A DNA stretch of 64,000 bases from NCBI RefSeq assembly GCF_002994745.2, contig NC_037088.1, forward strand, positions 65,304,397 through 65,368,396, in the 5' to 3' direction. The position numbers and the translations under genes were made by a program. This stretch comes from Rosa chinensis. Lineage: Eukaryota; Streptophyta; Magnoliopsida; Rosales; Rosaceae. This document shows positions 45,481-57,904 of this stretch, piece after piece. The notes under the pieces were generated by a model, which saw only the letters and a program-made list of their open reading frames with translations, ran no database searches and was not told where the DNA came from. The stretch's first letter is position 1, and each line of letters starts with the position of its first letter.

Positions 45481-46636
45481 CATAGCCCTAATCTCCCCAA
45501 GATGAAGCGCCCCCACACAGAGCTTCTATTTTTTTTTCTCTTTATCTGAGTAAAGGTACTTGGACATTTGAACTCTTCCCAGTAATACAGACACTATATG
45601 ATGAAATATTTCTGGCATGGTTTTTGTTTGCTTGATTAATTAAGCAAGACTGACAAGGTCAATCAATCAGTAGCGTAACTAGCACTAATCATATTTAGTC
45701 AAAAAACGCCAAAGCACATGGGTATGTCCAGCCAAGAAAGGCATCAAAATATGAGGCAAAACAGACTCTTGCTTGGTCAATCGACTCGAAAAAGAAAATC
45801 GAAGCAGGAGTTAGGACTCGGAAAGCTGCTGTTATCTATGAAAATTCATTCATTTTTTGTTCAAAAATATCGAGTAATAAAAAAATCAGTAATAAACACG
45901 TTTTATCTCTCCTGTAAAAATTAATCAAACATGCATATACACGTCTTGGATCTCAAGAAACAAAGAGCCGATCGATGATCGTAGTTTATGCACCTAATTC
46001 AATTATATAAGATTGTAGTCCCTCTGATACTTGATTCAAATCATGAAGTCTCGAATATTACATTCATGGTAGGGACTCTTATATTAGCCGCCGTAGAAGA
46101 CCAGTCACCCAAATTTTATAATTAATGAAAGAGACATAAGATATAATATTGATGACTGAAAAGAACAACTAAATTTTGCACATATGATTATGCTGATAAC
46201 AGTTGTTTAACGATCTCATTAGCTAAGACGGCCAGGTATTTCTCAACTATATACATTAGTTTTATCCATTAAGAATTAGCTTGCTGTACCATCTGATGTA
46301 TCAAAAAAAAAAAATGCTGATGATTTTGAATTTGGCACAAAAGACAACCTAATGGAATTAATTTTATCCTAGTAAGACTTTCGTAATTGTAACTTGTAAG
46401 ATGGTCTATACCAAAGACAAATTAATACAGATAAAATTGTTAAGTATATATATGACTGTGGTTACCTGGATTTAACCATTTAGTTGGTTCCTCTAAAATT
46501 CTATATTACTTTCAATGGCAATGTGGCATTGAATTTTGAGATTAATTAAATCAATAAAATTTAGCTCCTTGACCTTAGCTCTTTTTCCTTGAAAGTAGCT
46601 TCAATTTTGTGCATCTTAAGTGAATTATCTCTCTAT

Positions 46637-46831
46637 TATGGGAGGAAATCTTTTGTCCCCAATTGCGCTATCCCCACCCTGTCCATTCGTTTTGATTCGT
46701 TGACAAAGATTAAAAAATGAAATAAAATGAAACAAAGTTTAAGATAAGCATTTTTTAATCTTTGTCAACCAATCAAAATGAAGGGACAGGGTGGGGATAG
46801 GGCAATTGGGACAGAGGATTTGATTCCCTCT
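46637..46831. mobile_element. Hairpin MITE
   Basis: About 195 bp. Arms of about 75 bp (46642-46717 and 46750-46828) are inverted repeats with CTATCCCCACCCTGTCC in the left arm. Flanks CTCTATTATG and CTCTATAATG differ at one base, so a 9-10 bp target duplication and a Mutator-type origin are likely. Confidence 0.75.
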
Positions 46832-47510
46832 ATAATGAGTCTATGATCTCGAAGCTTAGTGAATAAGAAAGATTTTTTTTTTCTCCCACTGAAGACGAGT
46901 TTACGACCAAAAAAAAAAGAAAGAAATGAAGAAGACTTTAATCTAGTCGTTAGTATGTACGTGGTTGTCGTAAATTTCATGAGCCACCCAATCTCCTCCT
47001 AAGAATCCTATTTGGATAGCAAGAAAATCCGATGCAAATTTGAGGATCTTTATCTTTGCTTGGATGTATAATCCCCAATATCGATCACGGGAAGAAGACA
47101 CCCTCAAACTTGCGAATAATTCAAACTTGTGCTTCTCAATATCGTTCTAGTATCTTGTTAATTTGCCCAACTACACATCATGCCTTCTACGTGAAATATT
47201 CCATTTCCATGTGTGACATGAAATTTTGAACTCATGATTCATGAATACAATTTCCCAGTAAATTCCCCCATTCAAGCCAAAACTAGTTCATCACTTATAT
47301 AATAAATTAACGATACCTTAACAGACTTTGGCATTTGACTTAGTTAGTAGTTAGCAAACAATAATTCTTAGGTTAACTCTTGAGTAAATGAGCATATTCA
47401 CCCTCTATTGAGATTAATGCATTTTAACTTTATAATTTTCTAGTCCAACCATTCATGTTGCATAACATCATACAGAGATTAGCTCTGTAAAAAATCAAAC
47501 AAATTGAAGA

Positions 47511-49026
47511 TTTTTTTTTTTTTTTGAGGAAAGCAGAATCAGGTTCCATCATATTAACGACGTCTCACTATCAAGCTAGAAGGGTTCGAAAATCCTTCAT
47601 AATACATCTCAAAGAACATTTCAATCTTCATAAAGCAGAGCCATAAAAACGAAAACTAACAAAATGCAAAAAATAAAAAACTCTACACCCATCCAACCCT
47701 AAATCAGAGCAACCGACTTGACAAGTAAAGACTCTTAAGACCCTCCTGGTATACATCATCCCTCATCAACCAGTATACTGTTAGAGTTTGAATAGAAATA
47801 GGTTTCTATTGAGGAGGATTAGATTTGTCTCAAAGGGATTTGTCAAGGATTTTCTTCCTCACTCGGATCCATCTCAAGGGGATTTTCACCTCACTTGGAT
47901 CTTCCTCAATGAGATTTCCAAACGGTGGTGGAATAGAATTCAATTTTTGACGGTTGAATTCAAAAGCACAAGTCTGATCAACTTACCTTTTGAATTTGAA
48001 TTAACTAAAGAGGTTATTGAAAGGCAACTTACCTCTTCAATTTAAACTGAAGTGGTGTCTCAAACATTATATAAACCCAACAGGTCTTCCTCTCCAAGAT
48101 ACACAGATTTATTTTTCCTTCCTTTCCTTCAGAGAGAAAAACACTCAGTACGTTCACTAGAATCCAAGGTCTGGTGCTAGGCTCTTGGATTATCGATAGT
48201 TGTATCCTGGTGGACAAAAGCCTAACGAACTACAAGCACTGAGTAGGGGTGAAATTCTGTCTAAAGGACATTGCCAATCTGCAAGCCTCTATCAAATCAC
48301 AAGTCAGTTTCTCTTGCAATTACAATTCCTTTATCTCATATACATGTTGTGTATTGTAATCCATATATTATTGTATAAATTATTGCTGTAATTACTTATA
48401 TATTGTAGAAGCATATTTTCAATTCATTGATACAAATCCAACATATACAGCCACGACCAATGGTAGAACAAGGTAAGAGCACTTATTAAAAGCAAAAAAA
48501 ACCAAACTAGGCACACTCCCCAATTGGCCCAAACCGAATCAAACCCAAAGGGTCGAGAAGGAGGCAATGACCAACCCAAGGCCCAGTCCACTAGGCAACA
48601 ACCTAGGGAAACTGAAGCCCAAGCCCGATCTTGCACTCCTCACCTCAACCCCATAGATCCAGCCGAAAGGACCAGCCAATAAGCAACCCATCCTCATCGT
48701 TCCGGATGCATCCCTCTGGCCTCCGCCATAATTGAAGTTTGTAGAAGAAAACCCCTGAACTTCGACTAAAAAATCAACAAATGACGCTCAGAAAAATCTC
48801 CTCAGAGGCTCCGTTGCTCCTCCGAGAATCTAAATGTCGCACCAACATTATCGTGGCCGGAGCACCAAAGCCGCACCACCCAGGCGAACCTGAGATAAAG
48901 CAGCTACCTCGCTACCAGCCCGTCACGGATATGCTTGCCTTCCTCTCCCTGAAGCACGCCGCCACCTGGTCTAGGGAATGAGGTTCACCACCGAGGTCTC
49001 TCCAAAACTCACAGAGGCCTCCGTAT
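47511..49026 (-). mobile_element. Non-LTR retroposon, antisense, middle level
   Basis: Begins with poly(T) and is flanked by CAAATTGAAGA (47500-47510) and CAAATTGAAAA (49027-49037). Its GC-rich right part (48500-49020) looks like a LINE 5' or untranslated region. The open frame at 48781-48981 is not recognised. Confidence 0.7.
47779..48443 (+). mobile_element. Solo LTR, inner level
   Basis: 665 bp, TGTTAGAGTTTG...AAATCCAACA, perfect duplications TATAC at 47774-47778 and 48444-48448, TATA box CATTATATAAACC near 48068. Copia-type in size and ends. Confidence 0.9.
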
Positions 49027-49299
49027 CAAATTGAAAACCTTTTCATTATTTATTTTAATGGAATGCATATGGACGGTTCATAATAATTGTAGTAAATGTT
49101 GTTAGAACCATCCATTTGTTTAATTCAATTAGATAATTAAACGATTTCTGATTCAATTGATTTTTTACAAGGATGATCTTTAAAGACTAATTTAAGATAT
49201 GGACCGTTGGATAATAAATTTATTAAGTAGAAGTGTGTTAATCGACAATAGAGGTAGATATGTTTGTTCACCCTCGGGATTAACCTAAGAATTGTCCTT

Positions 49300-50005
49300 T
49301 AGGAAATAGGAATAAAGTTATACTTCCATGATATTAATTAAGTAATAATTAACTCGCTCACAACTCTCTAACTTTTTTTTTGTTTTGATTGGGGAATTCT
49401 CTAACTTTTAAACATTATTCTGAGATGGAGACAGAAATTAGATCATATGAGAGCAAAACCTCTTTAAACTGTACTATAATTCCAAAACAAATTATCAAAC
49501 TTGCTGCGAACCAAATTACTAAACAACCTTGGAAGGAAAGAAATTGCTATTTTAGACCCTAACCTGTCTCTCCCAAATCAGCTCATTTCTTGAGTCAACT
49601 CATCCGAATCTTCACAGCTATATATACTTATTCAGTGCTCAGTTTCAAAACAAAGAAGCTTCCATTTAAGTAACACAAAGTCTATAGCTTATTCCCAATC
49701 CTAACGGCTAAAACATCTTAAAAAACACGTTAAGGCAACTCAGCTGGAAAGATATAAACAACTAGCTAGCTAGCACAATCATACTTAGGGCCACCACCCC
49801 AAAATTATATCAAAACCAAAAACCCTATATGGCTATATATAAATTACACTTCCCTTTCCTGTAGTACCACAACATCCCACATTCTCAAACTAAAGCACTA
49901 GAGTACTGGACTAAAGCCTCTCCTCTCCCTCAAATCCTCCACTTTCCCAAGAACCAAAACCACGAGGGACGAGGTATCCACATACTTATAACCACCCCAC
50001 CTTAC
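49300..50005. other. Intergenic DNA within the duplication
   Basis: Matches 29330-30000; no gene. Confidence 0.5.
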
Positions 50006-50012
50006 AGAGCCG

Positions 50013-50370
50013 ATGACACCACCCCATATATTGTCTCTGTCTCTGCCACTACTCCCTTCATCATCTCCCTCCCTCCCTCCTAGTGATGATGTGCCCGGGT
50101 GTTTGACATGGCTGGACTCATAGCCAAGTGGAAGAGTGTTGTTTCTCTGTTTTGGAAGCTTGATTAGGATTGTTTACAAAGGAGCAGTTGGGAGAAATAG
50201 CTGTGGAGTTAGAGAGGAGTGGCCTAAGGTTCTTGTGGGTGGTCCGTAACCCACCTTCTCATAATCAAAGTGTGGCTATTGCGGTCCATCCTGACCAGGA
50301 TTTGGATTTTTTGCTTCCGGATGGTTTCTTGGGTAGGACCAAGGATAGGGGTCTTCAGTCGAGTAATTGA
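50013..50370 (+). pseudogene. UGT88-like glycosyltransferase, second dead copy
   Basis: Same fused and internally deleted structure as 30013-30405. Here Gln in the WLDSQPSG motif is a TAG (50121-50123) and a 4 bp insertion after GSL (near 50162) shifts the frame. Beyond it the frame [20 protein letters not shown] and [14 protein letters not shown] is intact to about 50365. The T run that is short in the left copy is full length here, so each copy has acquired its own breaks on top of the shared deletion. Confidence 0.88.
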
Positions 50371-50639
50371 CATGAGTGATAAATAAAATCTATGAAAACT
50401 GAGATAGTGTTTATTGGAAATCTACTGCTTAATGAAACATTAGAAGTTTGAGGCGACGCCAGTGTTTCGATGTCTAGAGGACTGCAAGTCTATTTTTGTG
50501 TGGGTCTTTAATTAGTTTTTAGGCACCTCAATACTTGATGATGCCCAACTCGGATTCATATTACCAGAACAAACTATTTGCTTAACACTAACCAAACCAT
50601 TAGAACATTGTGTGCATCATGTTAAGGGACGTAGGCAGA

Positions 50640-51105
50640 GAGTTTTCGGAAGGATGAAGTGTTGAGGGGGGAGGAGTTAAGGAGGAGGGCGCCGCTAGTG
50701 GGGGAGGTTCAGGCAGCGAGGATGTCGAGGAGGGTGGACTTTCCGGCACTGCTAGGGCAAACAACGGTGAGGATTTGGGAGGGGTATGCGGTGAGGGTGA
50801 CGTCGCGGAGGATTTAGGTGGGGGAAGAAGGGAGGTGCATGGCTTGAAGAGGAAGTTAAGTGGAGCTGCGGTGGTGGTTGCGGTGGTGGACTTGATGTAT
50901 GATATTGAGGAGGCTGTTAGTTCATAGGTTAATTTTGGATGGAGGTAGGGATGGTGTGTCTTCCATGGAGTTGAGGCTGTTTAGGAGGTGGGGTTGGATG
51001 AAGGGTGGAGCTTTGGACTTGAAGGAGTGAAAAGCGCTGAAAGATATGCATGAAGTAGTAGTTGCAGTACTGGAATGGATATGTGGTGATGATTGTGGTC
51101 TCTCC
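50640..51105 (-). pseudogene. ABCG half-transporter N-terminal fragment
   Basis: On the minus strand an ATG at 51105 opens 61 codons, including MEDTPSLPPSKINL, to a stop. In the following 290 nt the frame gives ILRDVTLTAYPSQILTVV, a Walker A as CPSSAGKSTLLDILAA, a TGA, then SPTSGALLLNSSPLN and FRKLSAYV. These are the first 120 or so residues of the nucleotide-binding domain of a small plant ABCG (WBC) exporter, normally about 600 residues in the plasma membrane. Two glycines of the P-loop are replaced and there are at least two stops. The fragment ends where the duplicated segment ends. Confidence 0.85.
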
Positions 51106-51109
51106 ATTA

Positions 51110-51320
51110 GTAGTACACTAGTAATTGGAATTTGGAAATGTGAGAATTTAAATTTTTTGGGGAAAATTAATGCATGTAATCAGTGCTAATGATCACTGCA
51201 CACAAAGGAATTAGCTTTATGCAAGGAGAATCAGTATAGTATTTAAAGGAATGTGACCAAAAATTAAAAGGCCTAGCTATTTGACTTTCCATTTTCTTTG
51301 AATCAACCGAATGGATATGT
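51110..51320. other. AT-rich spacer
   Basis: No gene seen. Ends with a truncated copy of the word ccattttctttgaat from the 524 bp repeat. Confidence 0.5.
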
Positions 51321-51321
51321 G

Positions 51322-52960
51322 TTTATTGTAATAAACTCATCCAACGGTCGGTTTTTCCATTTTCTTTGAATTGATAGGGGTTGCTCTTTGGAGTGTATGA
51401 TATATAAATATAGGTTTATAAGAGTAACTACGTTTGACCTAGTTGATCAAATTCGAAACAAGAACTAAATTGACTAGATTTTCTACAACCACCATAAAAC
51501 ATTACAATCTCTCCATCGAGCAGTTGGTTTCTCCGAATTCATTTTCCACTTCATGGTTGCTTTAGAATGAACCTAAACAATTTAAATGCAATGTATAAGT
51601 CATACAACTTTAGGAATAAAATTGGTATAGACCAATGTATTTGTAATAAAAATTAATTTTGCTTATCTTATATCCACTCACATCCATCGATGAAATATAT
51701 ACAAACGTGATGTGAAAAAATAAGCATGTTTCGCGGTTGTCATGGCATCGGTCAACTAATAAAACATATAAGTGTCTACGGCTGACCAATCCGATCGGAT
51801 TCGAAAATATGGTGAAATTGGCTAAATTTTTTACCACACTCATAATTTATTGTAATAAACTCATTCAACGGTCGGTTTTTCCATTTTCTTTGAATTGATA
51901 GGGGTTGCTCTTTGGAGTGTATGATATATAAATATAGGTTTATAAGAGTAACTACGTTTGACCTAGTTGATTAAATTCGAAACGAGAACCAAATTGGCTG
52001 GATTTTCTACAACCACCATAAAACATTACAATCTCTCCATCGAGCGGTTGGTTTCTCCGAATTCATTTTCCACTTCATGGTTGCTTTAGAATGAACCTAA
52101 ACAATTTAAATGCAATGTATAAGTCATACAATTTTAGGAATAAAATTGGTATAGACCAATGTGTTTGTAATTAAAATTAATTTTTTTTATCTTATGTCCA
52201 CGCACATCCATTGATGGAATATATACAAACGTGATGTGAAAAAATAAGCACGTTTCGCGGTTGTCACGGCATCGGTCAACCAATAAAACATATGAGTGTC
52301 TACGGTTGACCAATCCGATCGGATTCGAAAATATGGTGAAATTGGCTAATTTTTTTACCACACTCATAATTCATTGTAATAAACTCATCCAACGGTTGGT
52401 TTTTCCATTTTCTTTGAATTGATAGGGGTTGCTCTTTGAAGTGTATGATATATAAATATAGGTTTATAAGAGTAACTACGTTTGACCTAGTTGATCGAAT
52501 TCGAAACGAGAACCAAATTGGCTGGATCTTCTACAACCACCATAAAACATTACAATCTCTCCATCAAGCGGTTGGTTTCTCCTAATTCATTTTCCACTTC
52601 ATGGTTGCTTTAGAATGAACCTAAACAATTTAAATGCAATGTATAAGTCATATAACTTTAGGAATAAAATTGGTATAGTCCAATGTGTTTGTAATTAAAA
52701 TTAATTTTTTTTTATCTTATGTCCACGCACATCCATCGATGGAATATATACAAATGTGATGTGAAAAAATAAGCACGTTTCGCGGTTGCCACGCCATTGG
52801 TCAACCAATAAAACATATAAGTGACTACGGTTGACCAATCCGATCGGATTCGAAAATATGGTAAAATTGGCTAAATTTTTTACCACACTCATAATTTATT
52901 GTAATAAACTCATCAAACGGTCGGTTTCTCATTTTCTTTGAATTGCCTATATGTAGCTCT
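51322..52960. repeat. 524 bp tandem array
   Basis: The marker word tttattgtaataaactcat (one base changed in the third) starts at 51322, 51846, 52370 and 52895, so three complete units of 524-525 bp and a partial one. Units are very similar to each other and to the single unit at 2930-3453. Confidence 0.92.
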
Positions 52961-53342
52961 TTGGAGTGTATGATGTATAAATATAGATTTATAAAAAATT
53001 AGTGTCTTTAAAAATTTATTTATCAATAAATTAGTATCTATATATAAATATAGATTCTTTTGGGTACAATATAGTTATATAGATATTTTATCTTTGGTTG
53101 TATTTGATCATTATCCATTGAATTTCCAAAGCTTGATTAAAAAAAAAAAAACTTGTGTCTTTAAATATTTATTTATAAATAAAGCCCGCAAGGCCAAGCC
53201 CGGCCGTGCCCGAAAAAGCTCGCAAGGCCCGCTTTATATGGACGGGCTTGGATCCTTTGATTTTTAATAAAGCCCGGCCTGGCCCGGCCCGCAATTATTT
53301 AAAAATATAGCAAGGCCCGGCCCGGCCCGTTGACAACCCCTA
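51322..53342. mobile_element. hAT-like element remnant, left end lost
   Basis: The right 180 bp (53160-53342) match the right end of the element at 1804-3888: many GGCCCGGCCCG words, ending AACCCCTA. The left terminus and its GC-rich part are missing; the interior starts abruptly in the tandem array. Confidence 0.75.
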
Positions 53343-53867
53343 GTTAACCCTGCAACCAAAAATTTCTCATTCATTATAACTTTTCATGTGATTTTCTTGA
53401 TTTTTTTGAAACTTATAATTAAAAGAGACTTCATAAGAATTACCTTGTCTGTTTTGTTGATATGACGCTTGACCAAATAGTCGCGAACGTTGATCTATCA
53501 ATAAAAAAATAATAATAAAAAAAAAATTTAAATCTTTAAATCAAACTCAAAACAATAAATCTTTAAATCTACCGAATAGATGACAAAGTAACAATAGACT
53601 AACAATCTAAAATCAAAATTGTATGCACTTGAATGAACGCTATTTCAAATTCTGGTTTTGAGAGTGAACCATTAATAAAAAACCATTACATCTGAATCAT
53701 CTACCATTCGTAAAACTTTTTTAACCAACCAAACATGCTATTAAAATCCAGTGTGTTCTGAATCAATGTGTGACTAATTATGTTTTGATGACGTTTTCAA
53801 ACAGAGTCAACTCGATGAAGAAGAATTTTTGACAGAAGAATTTTATTTTGAAAGTTGATTTAGACAT

Positions 53868-55400
53868 TCATCCCTACGAATTCAAATGTTGATTTTTATA
53901 AACTCCACTATTTGATGTTGGAACTACTAAATGCTTGCCAAAGTTTTATGCCAAAAACATACAACAAACATAATCTTTACTTGACATGTTTAACCATTCA
54001 GCATAGTCCCAAAATGTAAAATCATTGACAACATTAAATCATTTTTTAACCACCAAAAGAAGAAATGATATAAAAAGACGTCACCATGAGAAGCATTGTT
54101 AAGTATTTCAATTAACTATTTTCCATGATGATCATATAAAAAATTTACCATTTTCAATCATAAATAGATCTTCATGTATACCTTGAACGCTATTTTCAGC
54201 ATTACCTCTGAATTCGGTCTCACTCTGACATTGATTATCTTTTTCATTAATCTCCCGGCAAAACACTGTCATAAAAAAATCATATAATATGAATTAATTT
54301 ATATAAACATGCATAAATACCAATGTTTAACAAAGCATAAAAGCTATACTTACTTCTTTTCAATCTCTTTGATTTAACATGACTACATTCAGTTTTTCCT
54401 TCACTAATTCTCTTAGCAATAGGTCGTTTTAACAACCTTTTCTTTCCTTTGTTGGCATCCTTAGTTGTTATTCCTGTAACTCCACATATAATTGAATTTG
54501 AATATCATAATCAAAAGTTAATTTGAATAATAAATAAATTAAATATTCAGTTATAAACAGTATTTCATTTATACCTTGAGCAGCATTTTCATCATCATTT
54601 TCTATTTGCATTTCATTCTGACATTCATTAGATGCTTGAGCAATTTCTGGATGAAACACTGTAACCAACAATTAAATAACATGACTTAATTTACACTTCC
54701 AAATAGAGCCACTATAATTTCAGCTTCTTCATTACCATCTATCTATTTACTTACAAAAACTAATATGTAAAATGAAAGCAAACCATTAAAAATAAATAAA
54801 TAAGTAAATAAATAATAATAATAATAATAATAATAAATAATAAAAAGAAAAATGAAAACATAAACACTGAATAAATAATAAATATGTAAAGTTGATTCAT
54901 ATGACTATCCCTACAAATTTCGAATGTTCACTGCCCACTATTTGATATTGGAGCCACTGAATACTTGCTAAATTTTTGTGCTAAAAACATAGAACGCACA
55001 GAATCCTTATCTAACATCTTTAAACATTCAACTTAGTTTGAAAAATGTATAATCATTCCTTATCTAACATCTTTAAACATTCAACTTAGTTTGAAAAATG
55101 TATAATCATACACAGCATCAAATTATTTTTTAACAATCAAAAGAACAACCAATATAAGAAAAACCTACAATGAAAAATATTTTTAAATGTTTGAATGAAC
55201 TATTTTCGATCATGATCATATAAAAACTACACCTTTTTCAATCATAAAACTATTTTCAATCATGATCATTTAAAAATTACACCTTTTTCAATTATAAATG
55301 AATCTTCATTTATACTTTGACTATTTTCAGTATCACCTCTAAGTTCGGTCTCACTTTGACAATGATTATTTTCTTCATTAATTTCTGGGCAAAACAAATG
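53868..55400 (-). repeat. Duplicated block with three copies of one exon
   Basis: A block of about 1.0 kb starting at 53868 recurs from about 54903. Three minus-strand exon-like stretches, about 54290-54180, 54660-54570 and 55400-55285, encode related peptides ([57 protein letters not shown]). A fourth, 54472-54360, is basic (KGKKRLLKRPIAKR) and looks like a nuclear signal. A 55 bp word (cttatctaacatctttaaac) is also tandem at 55004-55114. No family recognised. It may be an unrelated minus-strand gene captured next to the helicase. Confidence 0.5.
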
Positions 55401-55432
55401 ATTGTTTTGAATTAAAACGTCAACATTTAAAT

Positions 55433-56909
55433 ATGATTGCTCAATTAAATACAAATCAAAAAATTGTGTATAATGAAGTTATAAAAGGAATTGAAGAAGG
55501 AACATGTAACACTTTTTTTGTTCATGGTTACGGAGGAACCGGTAAAACTTTTTTATGGCACACAATCATAAACAAACTAAGATCAAAAGGAAAAATTGTT
55601 TTAGCTGTTGCTTCATCTGGAATTGCATCATTATTACTACCAAACGGTCGAACTGCTCATTCTCGATTTAAGATGCCTTTAGTAATTAATAATTTATCAA
55701 TATGTCAAATAAAAAAGAAGAAGCCAACTTGCAAAATTAATTGAAAAAACCGAATTAATTATTTGGGATGAAGCTCCAATGTGTAATAAACACTGTTTTG
55801 AAGCATTAGACAAATCTTTACGTGATATTTTATCAAATCCAAATAATATCGAACATGAGAAACCATTTGGTGGTAAACCAATTTTATTAGGTGGAGATTT
55901 CAGGCAAATTTTACCTGTTATTACAGGAGGAACTAAAGAACAAATAATTGAAGTTACATTAAATAGTTCATATCTTTGGCCATTATTTAAAACATTTCAT
56001 TTAACAAAAAATATGAGATTATCAAAAAAAGATTTAACTGAAGAAGATAAAAAAAATATTTCTAATTTTGCGAATTGGTTATTAGAAATTGGAGAAGGTC
56101 GTGTACATTCTATTAATTATGAAAATGATGAAGACACATCATGGGTAGAAATACCAAATGATTTACTGATTTATAACGTTAAAAATCCAATAGAGGCAAT
56201 CTTTCTCACAACTTATCCGAATTTTCAGATTAAATATTGTGATTTCAATTATCTAAAAGAACGTGCAATTATTACTCCACGAAATACTACAGTTCAAGAG
56301 ATAAATAATTATGCTATAAATTTATTACCAAGTAACAAAACTACTTACTTAAGCTTTGACAGTATTTTATTAAATTCTGGAAATGGTGAAAATACTAATG
56401 TTTTATATCCTATAGAATATTTGAATAAATTAGAATTTAATGGATTACCATCACATGAATTAGTTCTAAAAGTTGGAATGCCAGTTATACTATTAAGAAA
56501 TTTAAATCAAATGTCCGGTTTATGTAATGGTACCAGATTAATAATAACCAAACTATTTGACCGACTACTTGAAACACAAATATTAACAGGAAATAATGTA
56601 GGCAAAAAATTTCTTATACCTAGAATTGTTCTTACTGCATCAGAAAGTAAATGACCATTTATTTTTAAAAGACGACAATTTCCAATAAAACCCTGTTACG
56701 CTATGACTATTAATAAAAGTCAAGGTCAATCATTAAATAATGTTGGTATATATTTACCAGAACATGTTTTTACTCATGGACAATTATACGTAGCGCTTTC
56801 AAGAGTTACAGCAAGAAATGGCTTAAAAATATTGATAAACAATGACAACAATATTCCGAATAAATATACTAAAAACATAGTTTACAAAGATATATTACGA
56901 AATTTATAA
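55433..56909 (+). pseudogene. Helitron PIF1-type helicase, C-terminal part
   Basis: Motifs in order: [13 protein letters not shown], Walker [34 protein letters not shown], Walker B LIIWDEAPM, FGGKPILLGGDFRQILPV, SSYLWPLFK, KNMRLS, VGMPVILLRNLNQ, the SQGQSLNNVGIYLP motif and YVALSRVT. This is the SF1 helicase half of a plant Helitron RepHel protein, which unwinds DNA during rolling-circle transposition. One frameshift lies near 55720 (between SICQIKK and LAKLIEKT), and a TGA at 56652-56654 replaces the Trp before PFIFKRRQFP. The Rep nuclease part that should precede it is absent. The RPA-like gene downstream is on the same strand. Confidence 0.93.
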
Positions 56910-56914
56910 ATAAT

Positions 56915-57300
56915 GAATTCATTATTTTTAATTTATAAAAATAAAAATAAAAAACATCTGGGTTCAAGAACATTTTCGTATCAAGCATAACGGCCGAATT
57001 CAAAAAAATCTTCACCGAAAAACATACTGCTTCCAGATGGCTCTAATTACTTCTAGAAATTGGTAGATAGAAATTTTCACAAATATTAATTCAGACAAAA
57101 AAGAAGGATGCAGAACCTTCCCGAATGAGACCAAACAGTATTGAAAAGATATAACCTTCAAGATTACTTTTTTACCCTGAATACACACCTATAAAACCAA
57201 TAGTTCCACTGCCTCCTCAATCCAGAAGCCTCCACTAATATCACCCCTCACCATTTCGAGCATCGGAGGACCATCCATCACGATCCATCTTAATCAAAAC
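56915..57300. other. Spacer and likely promoter of the RPA-like gene
   Basis: A CTATAAAACC TATA-like box is at about 57190, and a possible leader ends at a GT near 57303. Confidence 0.45.
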
Positions 57301-57717
57301 AAGGGTAAACTTTCGTTTTTAGTCAATCAATGCTTCTATTCATAATCTTTACAGTTTGTTTCCCATGATCGAAAAAATTGATATTTGATGCATAAAATGT
57401 AAAATTGACAGCAAAAAAATTCAGAAGGAATCGAGAACTAAACCGGAAGCAATCACAGTGTGATTTTAATTCCACAGAAGAATTGGTATCTTTCTTCTTT
57501 CCTCTCTTTTTGTTTTGTTTTGTTTTTTTTTTTTTTCGGTTCTCTTATTCGTCCCCTGAGTACACATGACCTTTAAAAACAAACAAAAATTGATTCTTTA
57601 TAATTATAACAAAGGATAAGCTTTTTCTTTGCTTTCGTCATTATTATACAAGACATAATCTCAAAGAGATTAACTCAAACTTCAACTTTCGATTAATGAC
57701 GGTTACTATCTATTGAA

Positions 57718-57767
57718 AATTTAAAGTGTTCTGTTGTACCAAAAAAAAAAAATTTAAAGTGTTCTGT
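57718..57767 (+). mobile_element. Ultra-short retroposon
   Basis: The 17 bp AATTTAAAGTGTTCTGT is repeated exactly at 57718-57734 and 57751-57767 around an insert of TGTACC plus 10 A. Confidence 0.8.
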
Positions 57768-57904
57768 AATTTCACTTTTCAAACATTAATCAGATTAACA
57801 AATACACTTATCTGTTAGCATTCCCAATATTCAATTAATTCCTGTAACCATAGTTAATAGTCATTATAATAAAATGTATCTGTAATTTTTATGTTCCATA
57901 TAAG

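Larger units (their letters stand above)
42488..45487. mobile_element. PIF/Harbinger-like element, 3000 bp
   Basis: Ends GGCTATGTTTGG...CCAAACATAGCC with a 3 bp duplication CTA on both sides (42485-42487 and 45488-45490), as in PIF/Harbinger elements. It splits the right duplication copy at a point that is continuous in the left copy. One coding exon is visible; the transposase core is not. Confidence 0.75.
47363..49293. mobile_element. TIR element, outer level of a three-level nest
   Basis: Perfect 14 bp terminal inverted repeats AATTCTTAGGTTAA (47363-47376) and TTAACCTAAGAATT (49280-49293), with weaker similarity continuing inside. The left duplication copy lacks this block. No transposase; target duplication not resolved. 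Confidence 0.6.
45491..50620. repeat. Segmental duplication, right copy
   Basis: Matches 28590-30453 plus 37131-37330. It is interrupted by insertion of about 45975-46840 and by a TIR element at 47363-49293. Near 50410 it keeps the uninterrupted target of the MULE (gtgtttattggaaatctactgct). Confidence 0.85.

Noticed and set aside
51610..52892. Conserved 63-80 residue minus-strand frame starting MSVVK(N/K)LANFTIFSN in every 524 bp unit
   Set aside because: Its conservation follows that of the whole repeat, its length varies and it has no recognisable domain. Treated as a shadow of the repeat, though a codon-bias test across many units would settle it.
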